Below, in pieces: positions 9,715 to 19,513 of a stretch of 64,000 bases of DNA. Origin of the DNA: Klebsiella variicola (GTDB taxonomy: Bacteria; Pseudomonadota; Gammaproteobacteria; Enterobacterales; Enterobacteriaceae); the NCBI RefSeq assembly GCF_000828055.2, contig NZ_CP010523.2:1550001-1614000 (forward strand), given 5' to 3'. Position 1 is the stretch's first letter, and the number at the start of each line of letters is the position of its first letter. Under the pieces are notes generated by a model. That model had not been told where the DNA came from. It searched no databases and saw only the letters and a list, made by a program, of their open reading frames with translations. The position numbers were made by a program, and so were the translations under genes.

Positions 9715-9723
9715 TGTTATAAT
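9715..9723 (+). promoter_or_regulatory. gyrA promoter, extended -10
   Basis: TGTTATAAT combines a TGn extension with a perfect TATAAT hexamer, 45 bases upstream of the gyrA start. No good -35 is visible at optimal spacing. The extended -10 explains activity and matches the supercoiling-sensitive gyrA promoter architecture known in E. coli. Confidence 0.7.
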
Positions 9724-9767
9724 TTGCGACCTTTGAATCCGGGATACAGTAGAGGGATAGCGGTTAG

Positions 9768-12401
9768 ATGAGCGACCTTGCGAGAGAAATTACACCGGTC
9801 AACATTGAGGAAGAGCTTAAGAACTCTTATCTGGATTATGCGATGTCGGTCATTGTTGGCCGTGCGCTGCCGGATGTCCGAGATGGCCTGAAGCCGGTAC
9901 ACCGTCGCGTACTTTACGCCATGAACGTATTGGGCAATGACTGGAACAAAGCCTATAAAAAATCAGCCCGTGTCGTTGGTGACGTAATCGGTAAATACCA
10001 CCCGCACGGCGACTCCGCGGTATACGACACCATCGTTCGTATGGCGCAGCCGTTCTCGCTGCGTTACATGCTGGTGGACGGCCAGGGTAACTTCGGTTCC
10101 ATCGACGGCGACTCCGCCGCGGCGATGCGTTATACCGAAATTCGTCTGGCGAAAATCGCTCATGAGCTGATGGCCGATCTTGAAAAAGAGACGGTCGATT
10201 TCGTCGACAACTATGACGGTACGGAGCGTATTCCGGACGTCATGCCGACCAAAATTCCTAACCTGCTGGTGAACGGCGCCTCCGGGATCGCGGTAGGGAT
10301 GGCGACCAATATACCGCCGCATAACCTGACGGAAGTGATCAACGGCTGTCTGGCGTATGTTGACGATGAAGACATCAGCATTGAAGGGTTGATGGCGCAT
10401 ATTCCAGGCCCTGATTTCCCGACCGCCGCCATTATTAATGGCCGTCGTGGTATTGAAGAGGCTTACCGCACCGGTCGCGGTAAAGTGTACATCCGCGCGC
10501 GCGCGGAAGTGGAAGTGGACGCGAAATCCGGCCGCGAAACCATCATCGTGCACGAAATTCCGTATCAGGTGAACAAAGCGCGCCTGATTGAGAAAATCGC
10601 CGAGCTGGTCAAAGAAAAACGCGTGGAAGGCATCAGCGCGCTGCGTGACGAGTCTGATAAAGACGGGATGCGCATCGTGATTGAAGTGAAGCGCGATGCG
10701 GTAGGGGAAGTGGTGCTCAACAACCTCTATTCCCAGACTCAGCTGCAGGTCTCCTTCGGCATCAACATGGTTGCTCTGCACCATGGTCAGCCGAAGATCA
10801 TGAACCTGAAGGACATCATCGCCGCGTTTGTACGCCACCGCCGCGAAGTGGTGACCCGTCGTACGATTTTCGAACTGCGCAAAGCGCGCGACCGGGCGCA
10901 TATCCTCGAAGCGCTGGCCGTTGCGCTGGCCAACATCGACCCGATTATCGAACTGATCCGTCGCGCGCCGACCCCGGCAGAAGCGAAAACGGCGCTGGTT
11001 GCCCAGGCGTGGGATCTCGGTAACGTTGCGGCGATGCTGGAGCGCGCCGGTGATGACGCCGCGCGTCCGGAATGGCTGGAGCCAGAGTTCGGCGTGCGCG
11101 ACGGTAAATACTATCTGACCGAGCAGCAGGCTCAGGCGATTCTGGATCTGCGTCTGCAGAAACTGACCGGCCTTGAGCATGAAAAACTGCTCGACGAATA
11201 TAAAGAGTTGCTGGAGCAGATCGCGGAACTGCTGCACATTCTCGGCAGCGCCGATCGTCTGATGGAAGTGATTCGCGAAGAGCTGGAACTGATCCGTGAC
11301 CAGTTCGGCGACGAACGTCGTACCGAAATCACTGCCAACAGCGCTGATATTAACATCGAAGATCTGATCAACCAGGAAGACGTGGTGGTCACCCTGTCGC
11401 ATCAGGGCTATGTGAAGTATCAGCCGCTGACCGACTACGAAGCACAGCGTCGTGGCGGTAAAGGCAAGTCAGCAGCGCGCATTAAAGAAGAAGACTTTAT
11501 CGACCGCCTGCTGGTGGCTAACACCCATGACACCATCCTCTGCTTCTCGAGCCGTGGCCGTCTGTACTGGATGAAGGTCTATCAGCTGCCGGAAGCCAGT
11601 CGCGGCGCGCGCGGTCGTCCGATCGTCAACCTGCTGCCGCTGGAAGCCGATGAGCGTATCACCGCCATCCTGCCGGTCCGCGAGTACGAAGAGGGTGTCA
11701 ACGTCTTTATGGCGACCGCCAGCGGTACCGTGAAGAAAACCGCGCTGACCGAGTTCAGCCGTCCGCGTTCCGCCGGTATCATCGCGGTCAATCTGAACGA
11801 AGGCGATGAGCTGATCGGCGTCGATCTGACCTCTGGTCAGGACGAAGTGATGCTGTTCTCCGCGGCCGGTAAGGTTGTGCGCTTCAAAGAAGACGCCGTT
11901 CGCGCCATGGGCCGTACCGCCACCGGCGTACGCGGCATCAAGCTGGCGGAAAACGACAGCGTCGTCTCGCTGATTATTCCGCGCGGCGAAGGCGCGATCC
12001 TGACGGTAACGCAAAACGGTTACGGTAAACGTACCGCAGCGGCGGAGTATCCGACCAAATCGCGTGCCACTCAGGGCGTTATCTCGATCAAAGTCACCGA
12101 GCGTAACGGCTCCGTGGTGGGCGCCGTGCAGGTGGATGACTGCGATCAGATCATGATGATCACCGACGCCGGGACGCTGGTTCGTACCCGCGTTTCCGAA
12201 GTGAGCATCGTGGGCCGTAACACCCAGGGTGTGATCCTCATCCGCACCGCGGAAGATGAAAACGTGGTGGGTCTGCAGCGCGTGGCAGAGCCGGTGGACG
12301 ACGAAGAACTGGATGCCATCGACGGTAGCGTAGCGGAAGGCGATGACGATATCGCCCCGGAAGCGGATACCGATGACGACATCGCCGAAGACGAAGAGTA
12401 A
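9768..12401 (+). CDS. gyrA: DNA gyrase subunit A
   Basis: Breakage-rejoining subunit of the A2B2 type II topoisomerase that introduces negative supercoils. The 877-residue product has the winged-helix/tower domain with catalytic Tyr122 ([10 protein letters not shown]) and the C-terminal pinwheel with the GyrA box QRRGGKG near residue 560. An acidic tail follows (EDEE end). The quinolone-resistance region reads [13 protein letters not shown], so Ser83 and Asp87 are both wild type. The gene is followed at once by an intrinsic terminator, so it is monocistronic. Confidence 0.99.
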   Translation: MSDLAREITPVNIEEELKNSYLDYAMSVIVGRALPDVRDGLKPVHRRVLYAMNVLGNDWNKAYKKSARVVGDVIGKYHPHGDSAVYDTIVRMAQPFSLRYMLVDGQGNFGSIDGDSAAAMRYTEIRLAKIAHELMADLEKETVDFVDNYDGTERIPDVMPTKIPNLLVNGASGIAVGMATNIPPHNLTEVINGCLAYVDDEDISIEGLMAHIPGPDFPTAAIINGRRGIEEAYRTGRGKVYIRARAEVEVDAKSGRETIIVHEIPYQVNKARLIEKIAELVKEKRVEGISALRDESDKDGMRIVIEVKRDAVGEVVLNNLYSQTQLQVSFGINMVALHHGQPKIMNLKDIIAAFVRHRREVVTRRTIFELRKARDRAHILEALAVALANIDPIIELIRRAPTPAEAKTALVAQAWDLGNVAAMLERAGDDAARPEWLEPEFGVRDGKYYLTEQQAQAILDLRLQKLTGLEHEKLLDEYKELLEQIAELLHILGSADRLMEVIREELELIRDQFGDERRTEITANSADINIEDLINQEDVVVTLSHQGYVKYQPLTDYEAQRRGGKGKSAARIKEEDFIDRLLVANTHDTILCFSSRGRLYWMKVYQLPEASRGARGRPIVNLLPLEADERITAILPVREYEEGVNVFMATASGTVKKTALTEFSRPRSAGIIAVNLNEGDELIGVDLTSGQDEVMLFSAAGKVVRFKEDAVRAMGRTATGVRGIKLAENDSVVSLIIPRGEGAILTVTQNGYGKRTAAAEYPTKSRATQGVISIKVTERNGSVVGAVQVDDCDQIMMITDAGTLVRTRVSEVSIVGRNTQGVILIRTAEDENVVGLQRVAEPVDDEELDAIDGSVAEGDDDIAPEADTDDDIAEDEE

Positions 12402-12422
12402 TCGTCCCAGGTAAATGTTCTG

Positions 12423-12452
12423 AAAGGGCCGGGTATTCTCCCGGCCCTTTTT
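12423..12452 (+). terminator. gyrA intrinsic terminator
   Basis: The stem AAAGGGCCGGG/CCCGGCCCTTT with loop TATTCT is followed by a short T-run: a strong Rho-independent terminator 20 bases after the gyrA stop. Confidence 0.9.
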
Positions 12453-12532
12453 GCATTAAGATTGCGGCAAAGCCGGTTTACCGCTACTTTAACCCCATTC
12501 TGTTGAGTCCCTGACGGCCGAGCATCGCCACA

Positions 12533-15373
12533 TTGAAATATCTTGCCTCGTTTCATACAACCCTGAAGGTTTCACGTTATCTGTTCAGAGCGCTGGCGGT
12601 ATTACTGTGGCTGCTGATTGCGTTTGTCTCTGTGTTCTATATCGTCAATGCCCTGCACGAGCGGGAAGCCGAGATCCATCAGGAGCTCAATCTCAACGCC
12701 GACCAGGCCCAGCGCTATATTCAGCGTACGGCGGACGTGATTAAAGAGCTGAAGTACGTCGCCGGTAACCGCTTGTCGGCAGGGGACGCGGTAGCGCAAG
12801 GGCAAAACGGCGATATCGCGGTGCCCAACTTTGAACCCCTGTACCCAGATTCCGACTGCAGCGCGATGAGCAGCACCTGGCGTAATTCGCTGCAATCACT
12901 GGCGTGGTTTATGCGCTACTGGCGGGATAATTTTACCGCTGCCTACGACCTTAACCGCATCTTTCTCATTGGCAGCGATAACCTCTGCATGGCCAACTTT
13001 GGCCTACGGGACGTGCCGATTGAGCGCGATCAGGCGCTGAAAGTCCTGCATCAGCGCATTGAGCAATATCGCAACGCGCCGCAAAACGAGCGCGGCAACA
13101 ACCTGTTCTGGATAAGCCAGGGCGTGCGCCCCGGCGTGGGCTACTTTTATGCCCTGACCCCGGTCTATATGGCCAACCGTCTGCAGGCGATGCTCGGCGT
13201 GGAGCAGACCATCCGTATGGAAAGCTTCTTCACGCCAGGCAGTTTGCCGATGAGCGTGACGATTTTTGACGATAACGGCCAGCCGCTGATCTCGTTGGCC
13301 GGCGCGGAAGGCAAAATCCAGAGCGAAGCGAAGTGGATGCAGGAGCGGATGTGGTTTGGCTACAGCGCAGGCTTTCGCGAGCTGGTGCTGAAAAAAAGCC
13401 TGGCGCCGTCCTCCTTAAGTATCGTCTATTCCGTTTCGGTGGACCAGGTGCTGGAGCGGATCCGCATGCTCATCATCAACGCCATCATTCTCAATATTCT
13501 GACCGGAGCAATGCTGTTTGCGCTGGCGCGAATGTATGAGCGGCGCATTTTTATCCCGGCGGAAAATGATGCGCAGCGACTGGAAGAGCATGAACAGTTC
13601 AACCGCAAAATCGTGGCCTCAGCCCCGGTGGGGATCTGTATTCTGCGCACCGTCGACGGGACCAATATTCTCAGTAACGAGCTGGCGCACAACTACCTGA
13701 ATATGCTGACCCATGAGGATCGCCAGCGGCTGACGCAGATTATCTGCGGCCAGCAGGTCAACTTTGTCGATGTGCTGACCAGCAACCATACCAACCTGCA
13801 GATTAGCTTTGTCCATTCGCGTTATCGCAATGAAAACGTCGCCATTTGCGTGCTGGTGGACGTTTCCGCCCGCGTGAAAATGGAGGAGTCGCTGCAGGAG
13901 ATGGCCCAGGCGGCTGAACAGGCCAGCCAGTCGAAATCGATGTTCCTTGCGACCGTCAGCCATGAGCTGCGTACCCCGCTATACGGCATCATCGGTAACC
14001 TCGATCTGCTGCAGACTAAGGCCCTGCCGAAGGGCGTTGATCGCCTGGTGACGGCGATGAACAACTCTTCCAGCCTGCTGCTGAAAATCATCAGCGATAT
14101 TCTCGATTTCTCGAAAATCGAGTCTGAGCAGTTGAAGATCGAGCCGCGGGAGTTTTCCCCGCGCGAAGTGATGAACCATATCTCTGCTAACTATCTGCCG
14201 CTGGTGGTACGCAAGCAGCTGGGTCTGTACTGTTTTATCGAGCCGGATGTCCCGGAGCAGATGTCCGGCGACCCGATGCGCCTGCAGCAGGTGATCTCTA
14301 ACCTGCTGAGCAATGCGATTAAGTTCACCGACACCGGCTGTATTATCCTGCACGTCCAGTGTGCGGGGGATTATCTGCAGATCAGCGTCCGCGATACCGG
14401 GGAGGGGATCCCGGCGAAAGAGGTGTTGCGCCTGTTCGACCCCTTCTTCCAGGTGGGGACCGGCGTGCAGCGAAACTTCCAGGGCACCGGCCTTGGCCTG
14501 GCGATCTGTGAAAAGCTGATCAGCATGATGGATGGCGATATCGCCGTGGAAACGGAGCCGGGGATGGGCAGCCGTTTTACCATCCGTATCCCGCTGTATG
14601 GCGTGCAGAACACACCGCAGGTGACGGCGGACGGTTTCGCAGGCAAGACCTGCTGGCTGGCAATTCATAATACCTCGCTGGCGATGTTCGTCACGTCGCT
14701 GCTCAGCTATCACGGCCTGACGGTACGCCGCCATGCCGGAGAAACGCCGGACGCCGACGATGTCTTGCTGACTGACGATGAAGCGCAGAGGGGCTGGCAG
14801 GGGAGTGCGATGGTCATCTTCTGCCGCCGCCATATCGGCATCCCGCAGGAGCGAGCGGCCGGAGAGTGGCTGCACAGCGTGACGACGCCGCATGAACTGC
14901 TGCCGCTGCTGGGGCGTATTTTCCACGTCGCCCTCGCCAGCGCGGAGAATAGCCGGGCGCTGATGGCGCCGGACGCGCAGATCGGTAATAACGACGACAT
15001 GATGATCCTCGTGGTCGACGATCACCCGATTAACCGCCGTCTGCTGGCGGATCAGCTGGGATCGCTCGGCTACCAGTGCGTGACCGCTAACGACGGGGTC
15101 GACGCGCTCAACGTACTTAGCAAACAGCATATCGATATCGTGCTCAGCGACGTCAACATGCCCAATATGGATGGTTATCGTCTGACGCAGCGCATTCGTC
15201 AGCTTGGCCTGACGCTGCCGGTGATCGGCGTCACCGCCAATGCCCTGGCGGAAGAGAAGCAGCGCTGTCTTGAATCGGGGATGGACAGCTGCCTGTCCAA
15301 GCCGGTCACCCTCGACGTGCTGAAGCAAACGCTGACGGTGTATGCGGCGCGGGTACGTAACGGGCGGGAATAA
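12533..15373 (+). CDS. rcsC: Rcs phosphorelay hybrid sensor kinase RcsC
   Basis: Inner-membrane hybrid histidine kinase that phosphorylates itself and passes phosphate through RcsD to RcsB, controlling capsule, motility and envelope stress genes. The 946-residue product has a transmembrane segment at about 19-40, a periplasmic domain, a second segment at about 311-333 and a PAS-like linker. The DHp domain follows with His477 (ATVSHELRTPLYG), then the ATP-binding domain (NLLSNAIKFTDTG, DTGEGIP, GTGLGLAI) and a receiver with phospho-acceptor Asp873 (LSDVNMPNMDGY). The start is TTG at 12533, as in E. coli; no in-frame ATG is equally well placed. It converges with rcsB. Confidence 0.97.
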   Translation: MKYLASFHTTLKVSRYLFRALAVLLWLLIAFVSVFYIVNALHEREAEIHQELNLNADQAQRYIQRTADVIKELKYVAGNRLSAGDAVAQGQNGDIAVPNFEPLYPDSDCSAMSSTWRNSLQSLAWFMRYWRDNFTAAYDLNRIFLIGSDNLCMANFGLRDVPIERDQALKVLHQRIEQYRNAPQNERGNNLFWISQGVRPGVGYFYALTPVYMANRLQAMLGVEQTIRMESFFTPGSLPMSVTIFDDNGQPLISLAGAEGKIQSEAKWMQERMWFGYSAGFRELVLKKSLAPSSLSIVYSVSVDQVLERIRMLIINAIILNILTGAMLFALARMYERRIFIPAENDAQRLEEHEQFNRKIVASAPVGICILRTVDGTNILSNELAHNYLNMLTHEDRQRLTQIICGQQVNFVDVLTSNHTNLQISFVHSRYRNENVAICVLVDVSARVKMEESLQEMAQAAEQASQSKSMFLATVSHELRTPLYGIIGNLDLLQTKALPKGVDRLVTAMNNSSSLLLKIISDILDFSKIESEQLKIEPREFSPREVMNHISANYLPLVVRKQLGLYCFIEPDVPEQMSGDPMRLQQVISNLLSNAIKFTDTGCIILHVQCAGDYLQISVRDTGEGIPAKEVLRLFDPFFQVGTGVQRNFQGTGLGLAICEKLISMMDGDIAVETEPGMGSRFTIRIPLYGVQNTPQVTADGFAGKTCWLAIHNTSLAMFVTSLLSYHGLTVRRHAGETPDADDVLLTDDEAQRGWQGSAMVIFCRRHIGIPQERAAGEWLHSVTTPHELLPLLGRIFHVALASAENSRALMAPDAQIGNNDDMMILVVDDHPINRRLLADQLGSLGYQCVTANDGVDALNVLSKQHIDIVLSDVNMPNMDGYRLTQRIRQLGLTLPVIGVTANALAEEKQRCLESGMDSCLSKPVTLDVLKQTLTVYAARVRNGRE

Positions 15374-15380
15374 CGGGGAG

Positions 15381-15406
15381 CTCCGTCTCGCCGGGGCGAG
15401 ACGGAG
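15381..15406. terminator. Bidirectional hairpin between rcsC and rcsB
   Basis: CTCCGTCTCGCC/GGGGCGAGACGGAG is a near-perfect inverted repeat in the 45-base gap between the convergent rcsC and rcsB stops. AAAA follows on one side. It probably works as a shared terminator. Confidence 0.65.
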
Positions 15407-15418
15407 AAAACACAGGGA

Positions 15419-16069
15419 TTACTCTTTATCCGTTGAACTCAGCGAGACGGAGGAGAGGTAGTTCAGCAGCGCAATGTCGTTTTCCACGCCCAGCTTCATC
15501 ATTGCCGACTTCTTCTGGCTACTGATGGTTTTGATGCTGCGGTTGAGCTTTTTGGCGATCTCGGTCACCAGGAAGCCTTCAGCGAAGAGACGCAGCACTT
15601 CGCTCTCTTTCGGCGACAGGCGTTTATCGCCATAGCCGCTGGCGCTGATTTTTTCCAGCAGACGAGAGACGCTTTCCGGTGTGAATTTCTTCCCTTTCTG
15701 CAGCGCGGCCAGCGCTTTTGGCAGGTCGGTCGGCGCTCCTTGCTTGAGAACGATCCCTTCGATATCCAAATCCAGCACCGCGCTGAGGATCGCCGGGTTG
15801 TTGTTCATGGTCAGAACAATGATCGACAGATCCGGGAAGTGGCGCTTGATGTATTTAATCAGCGTGATCCCGTCGCCGTATTTATCACCGGGCATGGACA
15901 GATCGGTGATCAGCACATGGGCGTCCAGCTTCGGAAGATTGTTGATAAGGGCCGTGGAGTCTTCAAACTCGCCAACGACGTTCACCCACTCAATTTGCTC
16001 AAGTGACTTACGAATACCGAACAGTACGATCGGATGGTCATCGGCAATAATTACGTTCATAGTGTTCAT
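15419..16069 (-). CDS. rcsB: Rcs response regulator RcsB
   Basis: Cytoplasmic response regulator and DNA-binding output of the Rcs phosphorelay; it acts as a homodimer or with RcsA and activates capsule genes. The 216 residues differ from E. coli RcsB at only a few positions. The N-terminal receiver carries Asp10/Asp11 and phospho-acceptor Asp56 (HVLITDLSMPGDKYGDG). The C-terminal LuxR-type helix-turn-helix covers LSPKESEVLRLFAEGFLVTE, then KLNRSIKTISSQKKSAMMKL. It lies 15 bases downstream of rcsD in the same operon. Confidence 0.98.
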   Translation of the reverse strand: MNTMNVIIADDHPIVLFGIRKSLEQIEWVNVVGEFEDSTALINNLPKLDAHVLITDLSMPGDKYGDGITLIKYIKRHFPDLSIIVLTMNNNPAILSAVLDLDIEGIVLKQGAPTDLPKALAALQKGKKFTPESVSRLLEKISASGYGDKRLSPKESEVLRLFAEGFLVTEIAKKLNRSIKTISSQKKSAMMKLGVENDIALLNYLSSVSLSSTDKE

Positions 16070-16084
16070 GTATAAGGCTACCTT

Positions 16085-18742
16085 CTACAGCAAGCTCTTG
16101 ACGTAAGCGTCAATGTCGCTGATATATTTTTCTATGCCTTGCGCATCCTTTTCGCGAATCAGATGCTCAAGCGTTTCACATAACTGCTTGCCGGGTATCA
16201 GATTAAGCATAGCAAATGCCCCTTTGAGGCGGTGGGCGGTTTGCGCCAGAGCAGCAAAATCGCCCGCTTCGATTTCAGTATACAATCTCTGAACATCATC
16301 CGGTACCGTATCGGCAAACAGTGCGTAATAGCCGCTGGCATGGAGTTCGGCGTTACTCTCGTTTCCTGAGGTGGCGGGCTGAACCGCCTCCTCCGCCAGC
16401 TGCTGCTCAATAAGCTGCAGGATAGCCTCCTGCATCGCCGTGCTAATATTAAAGTTGACCCGCAGTTGTCCCGGGCCGATCTTGCGTATCCCGACCTCAT
16501 CATCGCTTAAAAGCAAGCCCGAAGCAGTAAGATTAGACGGATTATCCGTTAAATACAGATCGAACGCTTGACTTGTCGCCCGATCGTCCGGCGTGATGCA
16601 GGACGCCCCCCAGCTCTCCAGCTGGCGTGTGACAATCCGCCGCACTTCACTGGAAGTCACATCCAGCAGGACGATAACGTCATCCAGCAGATGTTCGCCC
16701 GCCTCTGGCGCCTCTTCGCTGGCCGGCATTTTCAGGTGCAGGGTATAGCGCGTTCCCAGCGACTCCCGCGCTTTGATGGTCAACTGCCCACCCAGTTTGC
16801 GCGTCATGCGGTCGCACAGCCAGAAGGTGAGGGCGTTTGCCTTGCCGTACAGATCGCTCTGGGTCTCGTTGAGATACGGGAAGTGCAAATTGTCGATCTC
16901 GTTTGCCGAGACGCCGTTGCCAGTATCCAGAATACGGAAGGTCAAACGATCGCTGGCCGACTCGTCCTGGCAAACGTCGAGGGTGATCTTGCCGATAGGC
17001 GTGGTGGTGATGGAATACTGGATTAACAGCACCAGTGTGCGTCGCAGGGCTTCACGGTCACCGTAGCGCTGCTCACCGGCAGGGAGCGCGTTATTGATCA
17101 GCAGCTGCAGACCCTTGCGCTTCATCGCCGGCAGAACTTCCGGTACAACGTCATCGATCAGTTCCTGAACCGAGAACAGCGCCTGGCTGGTTTTCCAGGT
17201 GTCGCTTTCCAGCAGATTGGCGAGCTGAATGTCATCGATCAGTTTGACCAGCTCATCGGCATGCTGCGCCAGCGTCCGGTTCTCTGTACTGCTGAGCGCC
17301 GCCGCCTCTGCCGCCAGGTTCAGCGCGGGCTGCTTCAGGGCGCTGCCAATATGCTGCATAAAGGCCGCCCGCCCCTGCTGGTTTTTCTCATACAAGCGCT
17401 GGGCCTGCTTGAGCTTTTTATTGACCAGCACTTCGCGGTCCTGGTCTCGGATAATCAGGATCTGCGTGCGCGGGGCTACCTGGCTGCGATACTGGCGGAT
17501 TTCATACTGCTCATTATTGACGGTAGCCTGAATCACCCCCTGATGCTGGTCCGCCATATTGGTGATGTTCTGCAGATTCAGGTGCGGAAGCAGATGGTCG
17601 GCAATAGGGTTGCTGATAAGGGTTCGGTTGGCTTCCTGATCGTGAACCAGCAGCCCCAGCGGCAGCAAAGAAACAATTTCTTCATTTATAGCGCGTAGCA
17701 GACGCAGTTCGCTGTTGGCGGCGGAAGGGAGCCCGGCGCCAGACGGATTGCTGCGTCCTTTAAAGTGACGAAAGGTGGTAAAACCAAACAGCGCTAGCGC
17801 CAGCAGGCCAATGTTGAGCAGCAGCGGCAGAAGAATATTCTGCAGGGCGGCCAGCAGCATGCTGCTCAGCGGTACCGTCCAGAGCAACTGCATACCGGTA
17901 GTGCTGATATCGGTGGCGATGTCGATCTGCATGCCGTTAAAGGTGATCCCGATATGGTCGGTCGTCTCTTTGTCAGGATTGGTGGCAATGTTTTGCGACG
18001 GGTCTGGCTCGATACGGAAGCTGTCCAACGCCATGCCTGGCGGGATCAGATCGTTAATCGGCAGGTCGAAAGCGACCACCGTGGCCAGATGTCCAGGCTG
18101 GTTGAAGGTGGTGCGTAACGTAAAGTAGTGCGCGTTCTGCCAGGCGAGATGGCGCAGCGGCGAGAAGGTCTCGCGCTCATCAAGGGTATTGGCCTGCAGC
18201 AGCATCTCCGCGCGCCGGGATTCCACGACGCTACTGATCGTTGACTCTTTAAAGCTTGAGGAGAGGTCCTTCAACGGCAGGGTTGAGACCAGAATCAGGC
18301 TATTGTCCAGACCATTGAGATAGTACATCGACCATGGGATGGTTTCCGCACCCCACAAAATATCGAGATAATCGGACATTTTCTGCGTCATCTCGAGGGT
18401 CGAGCTATCGTGGGAGCCAAAAATCAGCGCTTCGGTTTTACGCCGGGGCTTCTCAAGGTAGTAGACGTCCTGTTTTAAACGCGTCTCCTGCAAGCCACCG
18501 CTCGCAGCGTTAGCCGAGGTCGCGGCGATATTGTCGTAGATCTGCCAGGTGGCATAGCGCCAGGTGTCAATGCGCTGGTGCAAGGCGTGGGAGACATCAA
18601 CCACCTGATAGCTCTTCTCTTTCAGCCAGGCATTGACGGCACTTTGAATCATCACCCCCATCGTCGCCAGCAGGACAATAACCATCAAAATGAAGAAGCG
18701 GCTGATGTTGCCGGGGATCAGGGAGAATTTTTTCGGGGTCAT
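16085..18742 (-). CDS. rcsD: Rcs phosphotransfer protein RcsD
   Basis: Inner-membrane histidine phosphotransfer protein relaying phosphate between the RcsC receiver and RcsB. The 885-residue product has transmembrane segments at about 16-34 and 308-326 flanking a periplasmic domain, and a kinase-like region with no catalytic His. The C-terminal HPt domain has its phospho-acceptor at His837 (ALAQTAHRLKGAFAML). E. coli RcsD has 890 residues with His842, so the shift is consistent. Upstream ATGs run into a stop, which supports the start at 18742. The micF/ompC intergenic region lies upstream. Confidence 0.96.
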   Translation of the reverse strand: MTPKKFSLIPGNISRFFILMVIVLLATMGVMIQSAVNAWLKEKSYQVVDVSHALHQRIDTWRYATWQIYDNIAATSANAASGGLQETRLKQDVYYLEKPRRKTEALIFGSHDSSTLEMTQKMSDYLDILWGAETIPWSMYYLNGLDNSLILVSTLPLKDLSSSFKESTISSVVESRRAEMLLQANTLDERETFSPLRHLAWQNAHYFTLRTTFNQPGHLATVVAFDLPINDLIPPGMALDSFRIEPDPSQNIATNPDKETTDHIGITFNGMQIDIATDISTTGMQLLWTVPLSSMLLAALQNILLPLLLNIGLLALALFGFTTFRHFKGRSNPSGAGLPSAANSELRLLRAINEEIVSLLPLGLLVHDQEANRTLISNPIADHLLPHLNLQNITNMADQHQGVIQATVNNEQYEIRQYRSQVAPRTQILIIRDQDREVLVNKKLKQAQRLYEKNQQGRAAFMQHIGSALKQPALNLAAEAAALSSTENRTLAQHADELVKLIDDIQLANLLESDTWKTSQALFSVQELIDDVVPEVLPAMKRKGLQLLINNALPAGEQRYGDREALRRTLVLLIQYSITTTPIGKITLDVCQDESASDRLTFRILDTGNGVSANEIDNLHFPYLNETQSDLYGKANALTFWLCDRMTRKLGGQLTIKARESLGTRYTLHLKMPASEEAPEAGEHLLDDVIVLLDVTSSEVRRIVTRQLESWGASCITPDDRATSQAFDLYLTDNPSNLTASGLLLSDDEVGIRKIGPGQLRVNFNISTAMQEAILQLIEQQLAEEAVQPATSGNESNAELHASGYYALFADTVPDDVQRLYTEIEAGDFAALAQTAHRLKGAFAMLNLIPGKQLCETLEHLIREKDAQGIEKYISDIDAYVKSLL

Positions 18743-19091
18743 CTTGTGGCTGAACGACTCATCATTGTTTGTAAACAGGATGTAGCGCCAGAGTAACTGG
18801 CAACAAAGCAGATGCTGCAGGCAGTATAAAGGCTAATGGCGTAAATCCATACTACAGAATGGTGCCAGCGGCGCGATACTCTCCAGGAATTATCTTAGAA
18901 TCGAAGCGCCAATGAAACCGCGCCAACAACGCTGACCAGTCGCGATATTGACAAAGTACAGGCGGAAGAATCGCACGAAATAACAAGACATTGGCTGAAT
19001 AAGGGCAATTGACAGGCTAATTGATTGATTAATAGTCGTTAGGGAATTTTTTGCCGTAGCACAGATAAATTAAAGTTGTGTAAAGAAGGGT
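18743..19091. other. rcsD upstream region, no gene seen
   Basis: These 350 bases between rcsD and micF contain no ORF with a recognisable product. They should hold the rcsD promoter. I see no clear sigma-70 hexamers or repeats that I would defend. Confidence 0.5.
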
Positions 19092-19184
19092 AAAAAAAAC
19101 CGGATGCGAGGCATCCGGTTGAAATAGGGGTAAACAGACATTCAGAACTGAATGACGGTAATAAATAAAGTTAATGATGATAGC
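19092..19184 (-). ncRNA. micF: MicF antisense regulatory RNA
   Basis: A Hfq-dependent small RNA that pairs with the ompF (ompK35 in Klebsiella) leader and blocks its translation. On the reverse strand the 5' end reads GCTATCATCATTAACTTTAT, identical to the E. coli MicF seed, and the body contains GTCTGTTTACCCCTATTTCA. The 3' end is the terminator hairpin ACCGGATGCctcgcATCCGGT followed by eight Ts. At 93 nt and divergent from ompC, it has the canonical size and location. OmpR sites between the two are expected to drive both. Confidence 0.96.
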
Positions 19185-19338
19185 GACTGTTATTTTAGTC
19201 ACCAATGATAGTTTTGTTTTACCATTCAGTGCTATAGAGTTATTTGTGTGTATGCGATTGATTGTGAACCAATAAATATTTTTTTTGATTATTAGTGCGT
19301 ATTTCCCAGACCATTTTGTGGTGCAAAAAGTTCCGCCA
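19185..19338. other. AT-rich micF/ompC regulatory spacer
   Basis: AT-rich non-coding DNA between micF and the OmpR site cluster, without an ORF. It contains the micF promoter and would suit H-NS or IHF binding, but no site is clear enough to name. Confidence 0.5.
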
Positions 19339-19395
19339 TTTTTACAAATTGAAACATCTTGTGGGCATTTTGAAACATCTTAGAAGTTTTAGTAT
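19339..19395. promoter_or_regulatory. OmpR binding-site cluster upstream of ompC
   Basis: Two TTGAAACATCTT-type blocks (GAAACATCTT at 19351-19360 and GAAACATCTT at 19372-19381, each preceded by TT) sit 21 bases apart. A TTTTACAAA half-site lies upstream. These match the GAAACAT-bearing OmpR sites of E. coli ompC. OmpR-phosphate raises ompC and micF at high osmolarity. Confidence 0.85.
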
Positions 19396-19513
19396 CATAT
19401 TCTTGTTGGATTATTCTGCATTTTGCAGCACAATGAAATAGCCGACTGATTAGAAGGGTAATCAGTAAGCAGTGGCATAATAAAAGGCATATAACAAACA
19501 GAGGGTTAATAAC

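Noticed and set aside
13979..15328. 449-codon reverse ORF within rcsC
   Set aside because: Shadow of the rcsC reading frame with no plausible protein features.
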